DNA of 11,965 nucleotides, taken from an uncultured Clostridia bacterium. GTDB taxonomy: Bacteria > Bacillota > Clostridia > Oscillospirales > Acutalibacteraceae. The stretch lies in assembly GCA_944382025.1 (NCBI GenBank), contig CALWMQ010000238.1, positions 1-11,965 of the forward strand, read 5' to 3'. A program made the position numbers and the translations under genes. Positions 6,151 to 11,965 of the stretch are shown here, one piece after another. The first letter of the stretch is position 1. Every line of letters starts with the position of its first letter. Under the pieces are notes generated by a model that saw only the letters and a list, made by a program, of their open reading frames with translations, searched no databases and was not told where the DNA came from.

Positions 6151-8559
6151 TTAAACCTTCACCTTTGTTTTCAGGGGACGGTTTTCTTTGTAAGGCCGTA
6201 CCAGCATATACACCATAAACGAAGCAACCGCCAAAGCGGCCACGGAACCGACCGGGCTGCCGTTGCCCGTCATCAAAGACCCCAGCTGGAACACCATCAA
6301 TGCCACGGCATAGGCGAACACGCACTGATAGCCAATGGCGAAAAGCGTCCATTTAGCACTGTTCATCTCCCGTTTGATGGCGCCCATGGCGGCAAAGCAG
6401 GGGGCGCACAGCAGGTTGAAGAGAAGGAAGGAATAGGCGGACAGGGGAGTGAAGACATGCCGCATATTCGCCCAGATCTGCCAGCCATTCTCAGCGACCT
6501 CGTCCAAGCCCCCGAACAGCACGCCAAAGGTACCGACTACGTTTTCTTTAGCGATCAGGCCGGTGATGGTAGCGACAGCGCTTTGCCAGTTGCCCCACCC
6601 CAGCGGGATAAACAGCCAGGCGATAGCGCTGCCGATAGCCGCCAGAATGGAATTATTCAAGTCCTGCACCATACCGAAGCTGCCGTTCTCCATGCCGAAG
6701 GCTTGAAGGAACCACAACAGGATCGCGGACAACAGAATGACGGTACCGGCCTTTTTAATGAAAGACCAGGCGCGTTCCCACATGGAGCGAAGCAGGTTTC
6801 CAACGGTGGGCAGGCGGTATGCGGGCAGTTCCATCACGAAGGGGGCGGGCGCCCCGGAGAAAATCCTGGTTTTTTTCAGCATAATCCCAGACAGGATGAT
6901 AGCCGCAATACCGGCAAAGTAGGCGCTGGGTGCCACCCACCAGGCACCGCCGAACAGAGCGCCGGAAATAAGGGCAATAATCGGCAGTTTGGCCCCGCAG
7001 GGGATAAAGGTGGTGGTCATAACGGTCATACGGCGGTCGCGCTCATTCTCAATGGTTCGGGAAGCCATAATACCGGGAATGCCGCAGCCCGTGCCGATGA
7101 GCATAGGGATAAAGGATTTGCCGGACAGCCCGAATTTTCGAAAAATGCGGTCCATGACAAAGGCGACCCGGGCCATATAGCCGCAGGATTCCAGGAATGC
7201 CAGGAACAGAAACAGTACCAGCATCTGGGGCACAAATCCCAGAACGGCACCGACACCCCCGATTATACCGTCCAGGATCAACCCTTTGAGCCAGTCCGCG
7301 CAGCGCAGGGCGTCCAGGCCGGTTTCGGCCAGCACCGGGATGCCGGGAACCCACACGCCATACGCGGCTGGATCCGGTTCCTCCAAGGCGGCGGCCTGCT
7401 CATAGGAGGTGAAATCCACCGGCAGAGTCTCTACCACATTCCCATTATCATCATACAAATAGGCAGTGGCGGACAGGCCGGCGGCCTGAGCGGGATCCAT
7501 ACCGGCCTCCTGAGCGGCGGCTTCGAAAGCCTGGATCATAGCGGCGGGACCGGCGTATTCTTCGGACGCCTCCTCATAGGCGGCAGAGCCGATACCGAAC
7601 AGATGCCACCCCTCTCCGAATACCCCGTCATTCACCCAATCGGTAGCCCAGGTCCCCACGGTGGTCACCGACATAAAATACACGACGAACATAACCACGG
7701 CGAAAATAGGGAGAGCGGCCCAACGGTTGGTGACCACCCTATCGATCCTGTCGGAGGCTGTCAGCCGGCCGGAAGGCTTTTTCTTGTAGCAGTCTTTGAT
7801 GATGGAGGCTATGTAGAGATACCGTTCGTTGGTAATGATGCTCTCCGCGTCGTCGTCCAATTCCGCCTCAACCGCCCCGATAACCTCCTCAATGTGTGCC
7901 AGGGACTCCTTATCCAGACGCAGCTGTTTCAAGACCTTTTCATCCCGCTCGAAGATTTTGACGGCATACCAGCGCCGCCGTTCCTCCGGGAGATCAGGGA
8001 CAGCCTCGAGGATGCGGGTCAGAGCGTGTTCCACCACTTGGGAGAAGCGGTGCTGGGGAATGGGCGGGGTATCCTTAGCCGCCTGGACAGCCGCCTCAGC
8101 GGCGTCCATCACGCCGGTACCCTTCAAGGCGGAAATCTCCACCACCCGGCATCCAAGCGCCTTGGACAGCTGAGTCAGGTTAATGGACATTCCATTCTTC
8201 TTGACCACATCCATCATATTGACCGCTGCCACCACGGGGATGCCCAGTTCGGTGAGCTGGGTGGTAAGATATAAGTTACGTTCCAGGTTGGTGCCATCAA
8301 TAATATTCAGGATAGCGCTGGGCTGTTCATTGATCAGGTAATTGCGGGCGACCACTTCCTCCAGGGTGTAGGGGGAGAGGGAATAAATACCCGGCAGATC
8401 CATGACCATCACATTACTGTATTTTTTTAACCGCCCCTCTTTTTTCTCTACCGTGACCCCAGGCCAGTTGCCAACGAATTGGTTTGCCCCGGTCAGCGCG
8501 TTGAACAAAGTGGTTTTGCCGCTGTTGGGATTTCCCGCCAGGGCTATTTTTATTTCCAT
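6151..8559 (-). CDS. feoB: Ferrous iron transport protein B (FeoB)
   Basis: FeoB is the inner-membrane Fe(II) transporter with a cytoplasmic GTPase domain. Seen here in 802 residues are the G1 loop GNPNSGKTT (9-17), T36 in the switch region, G3 DLPG (54-57), G4 as NMMD (114-117, a variant of NKxD) and G5 SALKG (143-147). A helical linker domain follows to about 270, then the first membrane helix (about 281-299). The first gate region shows GTGCGIPG (C492) and IPCGAKLP (C521). The second gate region carries CAPC (718-721). Between the first membrane helix and the next (from about 424) lies an acidic, alanine-rich insert of roughly residues 315-410 that most FeoB proteins lack. An AAAGGA site nine bases upstream supports the start. 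feoA lies upstream, the accessory peptide downstream, and a palindromic operator-like site sits at 8585-8600. Confidence 0.98.
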   Translation of the reverse strand: MEIKIALAGNPNSGKTTLFNALTGANQFVGNWPGVTVEKKEGRLKKYSNVMVMDLPGIYSLSPYTLEEVVARNYLINEQPSAILNIIDGTNLERNLYLTTQLTELGIPVVAAVNMMDVVKKNGMSINLTQLSKALGCRVVEISALKGTGVMDAAEAAVQAAKDTPPIPQHRFSQVVEHALTRILEAVPDLPEERRRWYAVKIFERDEKVLKQLRLDKESLAHIEEVIGAVEAELDDDAESIITNERYLYIASIIKDCYKKKPSGRLTASDRIDRVVTNRWAALPIFAVVMFVVYFMSVTTVGTWATDWVNDGVFGEGWHLFGIGSAAYEEASEEYAGPAAMIQAFEAAAQEAGMDPAQAAGLSATAYLYDDNGNVVETLPVDFTSYEQAAALEEPDPAAYGVWVPGIPVLAETGLDALRCADWLKGLILDGIIGGVGAVLGFVPQMLVLFLFLAFLESCGYMARVAFVMDRIFRKFGLSGKSFIPMLIGTGCGIPGIMASRTIENERDRRMTVMTTTFIPCGAKLPIIALISGALFGGAWWVAPSAYFAGIAAIILSGIMLKKTRIFSGAPAPFVMELPAYRLPTVGNLLRSMWERAWSFIKKAGTVILLSAILLWFLQAFGMENGSFGMVQDLNNSILAAIGSAIAWLFIPLGWGNWQSAVATITGLIAKENVVGTFGVLFGGLDEVAENGWQIWANMRHVFTPLSAYSFLLFNLLCAPCFAAMGAIKREMNSAKWTLFAIGYQCVFAYAVALMVFQLGSLMTGNGSPVGSVAALAVASFMVYMLVRPYKENRPLKTKVKV

Positions 8560-8584
8560 AAGACCGCATCCTTTCTGTTATGCA

Positions 8585-8600
8585 GTTAGTTAAAACTAAC
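8585..8600. promoter_or_regulatory. Putative metal-regulator operator upstream of feoB (site 3)
   Basis: GTTAGTTAAAACTAAC is a perfect inverted repeat (GTTAG-N6-CTAAC, in fact 7-bp arms). The same arms and 6-base spacing occur at 9297-9312, and with one change at 9322-9337, both at the operon promoter. The site is 25 bases before the feoB start, in the 83-base gap after feoA. The TTAG...CTAA half-sites resemble DtxR/IdeR-type operators rather than Fur boxes. It may control an internal promoter for feoB, although no convincing -35/-10 pair was found. Confidence 0.6.
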
Positions 8601-8642
8601 ATATACCGGTAAAACAACGCTCCCATCATATCCGGTCATCAT

Positions 8643-8864
8643 TTATTCTACCTCAACCATCTCCCCATCGGCTTTGCGGATGGAGAGTTCATATCCCCGG
8701 ACGGTGATCTCCACCGGATCCCCTAAGGGAGCGACCTTTCTCACTTGAATCACCGTACCTTTGGTAATACCCATATCCATAATCCGGCGTTTGACAGCGC
8801 CCTGGCCATGGAGCCTTACCACCCGGACGGTATCTCCGGGTCTTGACTGCCTGAGTGTTTTCAT
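8643..8864 (-). CDS. feoA: Ferrous iron transport protein A (FeoA), second copy
   Basis: FeoA is a small cytoplasmic SH3-like protein required for FeoB-dependent iron uptake. This 73-residue protein has the full pattern: RPGDTVRVVRLHGQGAVKRRIMDMGITKGTVIQVRKVAPLGDP, followed by VEITVRGYELSIRKADGEMVEVE at the C-terminus. The start is supported by GAGG seven bases upstream, with a stronger AAAGGA 13 bases upstream. It directly precedes feoB (83-base gap). It differs clearly from the other FeoA in the operon (9045-9257), so the two are distinct paralogues rather than a recent duplication. Two FeoA proteins ahead of FeoB is a common clostridial arrangement. Confidence 0.95.
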   Translation of the reverse strand: MKTLRQSRPGDTVRVVRLHGQGAVKRRIMDMGITKGTVIQVRKVAPLGDPVEITVRGYELSIRKADGEMVEVE

Positions 8865-8873
8865 GATACTGCC

Positions 8874-8975
8874 TCATTCCTTTCCGTTCATTGAAAATCG
8901 TACCAGCACCGCCTGAAAAAGCCCTTCATGGGGGAGTTCATCCGCCGACAGGTTGAGTGTGGCACATCTGGGCAT
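8874..8975 (-). CDS. Possible small protein between the two feoA genes, 33 aa
   Basis: An ATG at 8975, preceded by an AGGG-type ribosome binding site seven bases upstream (CAGGGAAAAACA), opens a 33-codon frame that reads MPRCATLNLSADELPHEGLF and ends MNGKE. Its stop lies nine bases before the start of the downstream feoA, whose AAAGGA and GAGG signals overlap its last codons, as in translationally coupled operon genes. An in-frame TGA lies just upstream, so it is not part of a longer protein. I do not recognise the sequence; it has no membrane segment and one Cys. Spacing and ribosome binding site argue for a real gene, while short length and lack of recognisable family argue for caution. Confidence 0.35.
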   Translation of the reverse strand: MPRCATLNLSADELPHEGLFQAVLVRFSMNGKE

Positions 8976-9044
8976 TGTTTTTCCCTGAACTCAGATGGAG
9001 AGAAAGTGGATGGAGGGGCGCCAAGCGAGTTCCGGGAACCGGCG

Positions 9045-9257
9045 TTAAACCCAAATTTTCCCAGCCATTTCCCGGCTGATAGCCACTCTGGAATCCTTTA
9101 CATTGACGATCTGGTTGCCGGCCATAGCGGTAATAATGGTCACATCTCCCCCGGGGACAAATCCCAAATGTTCCAAATGGGAGCGGATTTCCGCATTGCC
9201 GCCGATCCGGCGAATCACATTTTTTTGACCAATAGCGGCCAGGGATAATGGCATCAT
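9045..9257 (-). CDS. feoA: Ferrous iron transport protein A (FeoA), first gene of the operon
   Basis: This 70-residue FeoA-type SH3-like protein begins MMPLSLAAIGQ. It continues with the family pattern IRRIGGNAEIRSHLEHLGFVPGGDVTII and ends with QIVNVKDSRVAISREMAGKIWV. The ATG at 9257 is preferred because AAAGGG lies seven bases upstream (9265-9270). A longer reading from 9332 would start inside the promoter and operator region, so it is rejected; the ATG at 9254 is a possible alternative. It is probably the first gene of the feoA-(small ORF)-feoA-feoB-Cys-rich peptide operon. Its promoter region carries two copies of the 16-bp palindrome also found before feoB, so iron- or manganese-dependent repression is likely. 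Confidence 0.93.
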   Translation of the reverse strand: MMPLSLAAIGQKNVIRRIGGNAEIRSHLEHLGFVPGGDVTIITAMAGNQIVNVKDSRVAISREMAGKIWV

Positions 9258-9296
9258 TGTTCCACCCTTTCCAGAGAATATAGACTTCCGCGCGAG

Positions 9297-9312
9297 GTTA
9301 GTAACAGCTAAC
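9297..9312. promoter_or_regulatory. Putative metal-regulator operator, site 1 (feo operon promoter)
   Basis: GTTAGTAACAGCTAAC has perfect 5-bp arms GTTAG and CTAAC separated by six bases. It is the same architecture as 8585-8600. It lies just downstream of the possible -10 hexamer (9315-9320, minus strand), near the expected transcription start, where a bound repressor would block RNA polymerase. A DtxR-family regulator (MntR/IdeR-like) is the best guess; the identity is inferred from TTAG/CTAA half-sites. Confidence 0.65.
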
Positions 9313-9314
9313 TG

Positions 9315-9348
9315 AATATAGGTTGGCATCAACTAACTCCGTTGTCAA
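9315..9348 (-). promoter_or_regulatory. Probable promoter of the feo operon
   Basis: On the minus strand a perfect TTGACA (9348-9343) and a TATATT (9320-9315, five of six) are seen, but the 22-base spacer is longer than the usual 16-18. The true -10 may therefore be another sequence, or the promoter may be non-standard. The two operator-like palindromes at 9297-9312 and 9322-9337 flank the TATATT on both sides. Confidence 0.45.
9322..9337. promoter_or_regulatory. Putative metal-regulator operator, site 2 (feo operon promoter)
   Basis: GTTGGCATCAACTAAC matches the GTTAG-N6-CTAAC pattern with one substitution in the left arm. Its centre is 25 bases from that of site 1, so two regulator dimers could bind about two and a half helical turns apart. 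It lies between the -35 and -10 candidates of the feo promoter. Confidence 0.55.
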
Positions 9349-9744
9349 GCCCTTTTTAAAAAATATGTCAGATTTATCCTGGCTGGTCAAAGAGGTATCC
9401 GGACGGACACACGACAGGTCTGGAAGAAGCTTTTTCAACCGGAAAGGCGGCTGGGGGAGATGGAAACCTGCGTGCGCTTTCCGCTGCCGGGCTGCTGAGG
9501 AGGATAGGAAACGGCCATCAGGCGGGCATAGGAAGATCAGGTTATCCGTGGCAGGGGCAATGCCCAGACTCAATATGTGGCTTTTCGCCGCGCCGTGAGG
9601 CGGACGGCTGGGTGGGATGGCGGCGGTATTCTTTCCGGAACCATATTTCTCTTACCGGGCGCAGCCCCATATGAAACACCCCCCTTTTTGCCTTCACTGA
9701 TATCCGGTGGGTCATGCCCGAAGGCCATGCCTATGGCGTTCCGG
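9349..9744. other. Intergenic stretch without a recognised gene
   Basis: About 400 bases lie between the feo promoter and the tandem repeat. Open frames here on both strands lack ribosome binding sites and do not resemble any protein I know. No tRNA cloverleaf or riboswitch was recognised. A GGGCGCAGCCCC-like segment (9658-9669) recalls the GC-rich repeats at 5765 and 5893 but is too short to call. The stretch may hold the decayed remains of a gene. Confidence 0.5.
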
Positions 9745-9790
9745 CAGACGCGTGGGGAAAATTCACCCAGACGCGTGGGGAAAATTCACC
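9745..9790. repeat. Perfect tandem repeat, 2 x 23 bp
   Basis: Two identical 23-base units lie end to end (9745-9767 and 9768-9790), each starting CAGACGCGTGGGG and ending AAAATTCACC. They finish eight bases before the -35 hexamer of the SRP RNA promoter. Each unit contains the palindrome ACGCGT and an AAAATT tract. A regulatory role as paired activator sites or an UP-like region is possible, as is recent slippage. Confidence 0.85.
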
Positions 9791-9797
9791 CAACCGG

Positions 9798-9826
9798 TTG
9801 CTTTTTTAAAGCGAATGGTGTATACT
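9798..9826 (+). promoter_or_regulatory. Promoter of the SRP RNA gene
   Basis: TTGCTT (9798-9803), a 17-base spacer and TATACT (9821-9826) give a good vegetative promoter. Transcription is expected to start near 9833, just before the 5' closing stem of the SRP RNA. There is no other promoter evident before dnaX, so it may also drive dnaX by read-through. Confidence 0.8.
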
Positions 9827-9833
9827 AAATGAA

Positions 9834-9993
9834 TCATAACGCCGCGTGCCCTGGGGCATACAGGCGGGTGGGTCCTGTGCGACGGTGCACCGTGAACCAT
9901 GTCAGGCGGGGAACCGAGCAGCATTAAGCGGTTTGCGTCCGTGCGCCGCAGGAAACCTGTCCGCCTGTATGCCCGAGAGCGTGAGGCGTTTTT
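9834..9993 (+). ncRNA. ffs: Signal recognition particle RNA (4.5S/scRNA type)
   Basis: The conserved apical domain of SRP RNA (helix 8) is plain: ACCATGTCAGG, a CGG-GGAA-CCG tetraloop stem, then AGCAGCATTAAG, which binds the M domain of Ffh and the FtsY-Ffh complex. The flanks form a long rod: GGGCATACAGGCGG (9854-9867) pairs perfectly with 9961-9974, and AACGCC (9838-9843) can pair with GGCGTT (9985-9990), which runs into TTTTT (9989-9993) and would end the transcript. At about 155-160 bases it is longer than the E. coli 4.5S RNA and shorter than the 270-base Bacillus scRNA; I see no clear Alu domain. In Bacillus subtilis the corresponding gene also lies directly before dnaX. The ends are estimated from the promoter and pairing. 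Confidence 0.92.
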
Positions 9994-10025
9994 CTCATGA
10001 ATATCATGTGAATGGAGTGGGACAA

Positions 10026-11657
10026 GTGTATCAGGTATTATACCGGAAATGGCGGCCTCAGACCTTTTCCGATGTATACGGGCAGCCTCATGTGACCGCT
10101 GCCCTGAAGAATGAGCTGGAAACCGGCCGGCTGGCTCATGCCTACCTGTTTACCGGATCCCGGGGCACCGGAAAAACCTCCTGTGCCAAAATTCTGGCCA
10201 AAGCGGTTAATTGTCTTCATCCGGTGGCTGGGGACCCCTGCAATCAATGTGAGGTCTGCCAGGGGATTGATTCCGGCGCTATCATGGATGTGGTGGAAAT
10301 CGACGCCGCCTCCAACAACGGGGTGGACAGTATCCGGGAGCTGCGGGAGGAAGTCCATTTTACGCCCTCTGTGGCCCGATACAGGGTGTATATTATCGAT
10401 GAGGTGCATATGCTGTCTCCGGGCGCGTTTAACGCTCTGCTGAAAACCCTGGAGGAGCCTCCTGCCCATGTGATTTTTGTTTTGGCCACCACCGAGGTCC
10501 ATAAGCTGCCCGCGACCATTCTGTCCCGCTGCCAGCGGTTTGATTTCGGTCGGATTCCTCCGGCGGACATTGCCGCCCGGATCCGCTATATTGCCGGGCA
10601 GGAGGATTTTTCGGTGACCGATGAGGCCGCCCTGCTTCTGGCAAGGCTGGCTGACGGGGGACTCCGGGACGCCCTGTCCCTCCTGGACCAGTGCGTTTCC
10701 CGCAGCAAAACAGTGGATGAGGCGGTGGTGGCGGAAGCCGCCGGCCTGGCTGGGCGGGAGTATTTGTACGAGCTGTCTCAGGCGGTACTGTCCGGCAACG
10801 GTGGACTGGGGCTCAGCCTGATTGACCGGCTGTATAACGCTTCCCGGGACATGGAACGCCTGTGCGCCGAGATGATTGATTTCTACCGGAACCTGATGAT
10901 TATCAAAAGCGTGGCCAATCCCGGAGAGCTGATTGTGGCGCCGCCGTCAGAATTGGCCCGTCTGAAACAGGAAGCCGACGGTTATGAGCTGACGGCAGTA
11001 CTTCACGCGATGGACACCCTCCAGCAAACGCTGGAACGGCTCAAAGGCGGGGTTTCCCGCCGGGTTGAAATGGAAATGGCCATGCTGCGGCTCTGTTCCC
11101 CGGAGCTGGATACCAGCGTTGACAGTCTTCTGCGCCGTATCAAAGCCCTGGAAAGCGCGGTGAAGGGAGGATTAACTTCCGGTCTGCCGGCGGTTCATCC
11201 GGATTCCCTCCCTCGCGGTTCGGAACCTTCCCCCGCTTCTCCGCCTTCCCTTGACTCCCCGGCTGCTCAGGCCCCCTCGCCGGCGCCGGCCCCTGTTTCG
11301 CCCCCAGCCCCGGAACCTCCGGCGGCGGAGGTGCCCTTTGACCAATGGGTAGAAGTGCTGGATCAGCTTGCCGGTGCCTGCCCTCCCCTATACGGGGTGT
11401 TGGCGGATTCCACCGCCTGTATCCGGGGAAACCATGTGGTGATCTGTACAGGAAATGAGCTGTTCAAGTCCCTGGTGGCCAGCGACGGGAACAAGGGGAT
11501 TCTGCTGGGCGCCATACGCTCGGTTACCGGGCAGAATTACCGGATTGGGGTACGCAAGCCGGACACGCCTGCCGCGGACCCCGGAGCCGATGACCCGCTG
11601 GCAGCCTTCCTGCGGTCCAGCCAGGCCCTGGGAGCGGATGTGGAAATTAAAAGGTAG
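10026..11657 (+). CDS. dnaX: DNA polymerase III subunit gamma/tau
   Basis: DnaX is the clamp-loader ATPase that loads the beta sliding clamp and holds the replicase together at the fork. The GTG at 10026 is the best start: GGAG lies eight bases upstream and the protein then opens (M)YQVLYRKWRPQTF, as the family does. Seen are the Walker A GSRGTGKT (44-51), zinc-binding cysteines C63, C72, C75 and C78, Walker B DEVH (125-128) and the SRC motif (167-169). Helical domains II and III follow. A Pro/Ala/Ser-rich linker spans about residues 385-437, and a C-terminal tau-type domain carries the end of the 543-residue protein. No slippery A-run was found, so only the full-length form is expected. It lies 32 bases after the SRP RNA terminator-like stem, with no separate promoter visible. 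Confidence 0.97.
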   Translation: MYQVLYRKWRPQTFSDVYGQPHVTAALKNELETGRLAHAYLFTGSRGTGKTSCAKILAKAVNCLHPVAGDPCNQCEVCQGIDSGAIMDVVEIDAASNNGVDSIRELREEVHFTPSVARYRVYIIDEVHMLSPGAFNALLKTLEEPPAHVIFVLATTEVHKLPATILSRCQRFDFGRIPPADIAARIRYIAGQEDFSVTDEAALLLARLADGGLRDALSLLDQCVSRSKTVDEAVVAEAAGLAGREYLYELSQAVLSGNGGLGLSLIDRLYNASRDMERLCAEMIDFYRNLMIIKSVANPGELIVAPPSELARLKQEADGYELTAVLHAMDTLQQTLERLKGGVSRRVEMEMAMLRLCSPELDTSVDSLLRRIKALESAVKGGLTSGLPAVHPDSLPRGSEPSPASPPSLDSPAAQAPSPAPAPVSPPAPEPPAAEVPFDQWVEVLDQLAGACPPLYGVLADSTACIRGNHVVICTGNELFKSLVASDGNKGILLGAIRSVTGQNYRIGVRKPDTPAADPGADDPLAAFLRSSQALGADVEIKR

Positions 11658-11767
11658 CTGAGATCCCCGGCAGGAGGCCGCGCGCCAACCGAAAGCGGCC
11701 GGCCTTGCCTGATGGATGGGAATCCCTGATTTGTCAATAAGCAATTCGTATAAGGAGTGGACGTATT

Positions 11768-11965
11768 ATGAAAGCAAGACTGCCTCAAGGAATGGGAAAA
11801 GGACCCGGCAATATGCAGAGCATGATCCGCCAGGCGCAAAAAATGCAGGAGGAAATGGCCCGGGTCCAGGCGGAACTGGAGGAGGGGGAATATACCGCAA
11901 CCGCGGGGGGCGGGGCTGTTACCGCGGGGGTGGAGGGGAAGCATAGGGGAAATTCCCGGAAAATC
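11768..11965 (+). CDS. ybaB: YbaB/EbfC family nucleoid-associated protein (partial, C-terminus beyond the window)
   Basis: This small DNA-binding, nucleoid-associated protein acts as a dimer. In many bacteria its gene lies between dnaX and recR, and the order here agrees. The 66 visible codons open MKARLPQGMGKGPGNMQ, continue into the helix MIRQAQKMQEEMARVQAELEEGEYTATAGGG, and end in the beta region AVTAGVEGKHRGNSRKI, which fits the family's G-x-H...I pattern. No stop occurs before the window edge; about 40 more residues are expected. An AAGGAG site lies ten bases upstream. The 110-base gap after dnaX shows no clear promoter, so cotranscription is likely. Confidence 0.92.
   Translation, partial: MKARLPQGMGKGPGNMQSMIRQAQKMQEEMARVQAELEEGEYTATAGGGAVTAGVEGKHRGNSRKI

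Noticed and set aside
5731..8274. An 847-codon plus-strand open frame overlapping feoB
   Set aside because: It is antisense to an intact feoB with all motifs, and its start lies inside a repeat element. The product is compositionally odd (Gly/His/Gln-rich) with no recognisable domain.
8585..9337. The feo palindromes as Fur boxes
   Set aside because: They lack the GATAAT/ATTATC hexamer pattern and have a 16-bp GTTAG-N6-CTAAC layout, closer to DtxR-type operators.
9745..9790. The 23-bp tandem repeat as the start of a CRISPR array
   Set aside because: The units are directly adjacent with no spacers, and only two exist; no cas gene is in the window.
9298..9828. Open frames of 83-91 codons on both strands between the feo operon and the SRP RNA
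   Set aside because: They lack ribosome binding sites, overlap promoter, operator and repeat signals, and resemble no known protein.
9846..10025. A 60-residue N-terminal extension of dnaX starting at 9846
   Set aside because: This stretch is the SRP RNA gene; the extended residues are unlike DnaX, while GTG at 10026 has a good ribosome binding site and gives the standard N-terminus.
10026..11657. Programmed frameshift in dnaX producing a separate gamma form, as in E. coli
   Set aside because: No A-AAA-AAG-type slippery heptamer followed by a stem was seen in the region before the linker.

Overview
The window looks like chromosomal DNA of a moderately GC-rich Clostridia member, most likely of the Oscillospiraceae/Ruminococcaceae type. 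This rests on four things: the gene order hrcA-grpE-dnaK-dnaJ under a CIRCE operator, the order SRP RNA-dnaX-ybaB (known from Bacillus and relatives), a clostridial-style feoA-feoA-feoB cluster with a Cys-rich accessory peptide, and strong AAGGAG-type ribosome binding sites. The taxonomic placement is inference, since no rRNA or other marker is present.

Layout. Bases 1-35 hold a copy of a short repeat that recurs at 5624 and 5734. A minus-strand gene (115-369) encodes an 85-residue conserved hypothetical protein. It has a near-consensus sigma-A promoter and a strong bidirectional terminator. Diverging from it is the class I heat-shock operon: promoter, perfect CIRCE (675-701), hrcA (759-1790), grpE (1822 or 1780 to 2409), dnaK (2501-4324) and dnaJ (4406-5554), with a large hairpin between dnaK and dnaJ. 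HrcA represses the operon at CIRCE, while DnaK, DnaJ and GrpE form the Hsp70 folding machine.

Bases 5560-5951 separate two convergent operons. They hold a terminator-like hairpin, two tandem copies of the repeat element and a long structured inverted repeat. On the minus strand, read right to left, follows a ferrous-iron uptake operon: feoA (9045-9257), a possible 33-residue ORF (8874-8975), a second feoA (8643-8864), feoB (6151-8559) and a 56-residue membrane/Cys-rich FeoB-associated peptide (5952-6122). Three copies of a 16-bp palindrome, GTTRG-N6-CTAAC, lie at the operon promoter (two) and just upstream of feoB (one). They look like the operator of a DtxR-type metal regulator. FeoB carries an unusual extracytoplasmic insert of roughly 95 residues.

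After about 400 bases with no recognisable gene comes a perfect 2 x 23-bp tandem repeat, a good promoter, the SRP RNA gene (about 9834-9993), dnaX (10026-11657, clamp-loader tau subunit) and the start of ybaB/ebfC (11768 to the window edge).

Nothing here amounts to a wholly new defence or mobile system. The window is mainly core housekeeping plus iron transport. The observations most worth a second look are the repeated feo operator, the FeoB insert, the repeat and hairpin cluster at 5624-5924, the tandem repeat upstream of the SRP RNA promoter, and the small ORFs in the feo operon.
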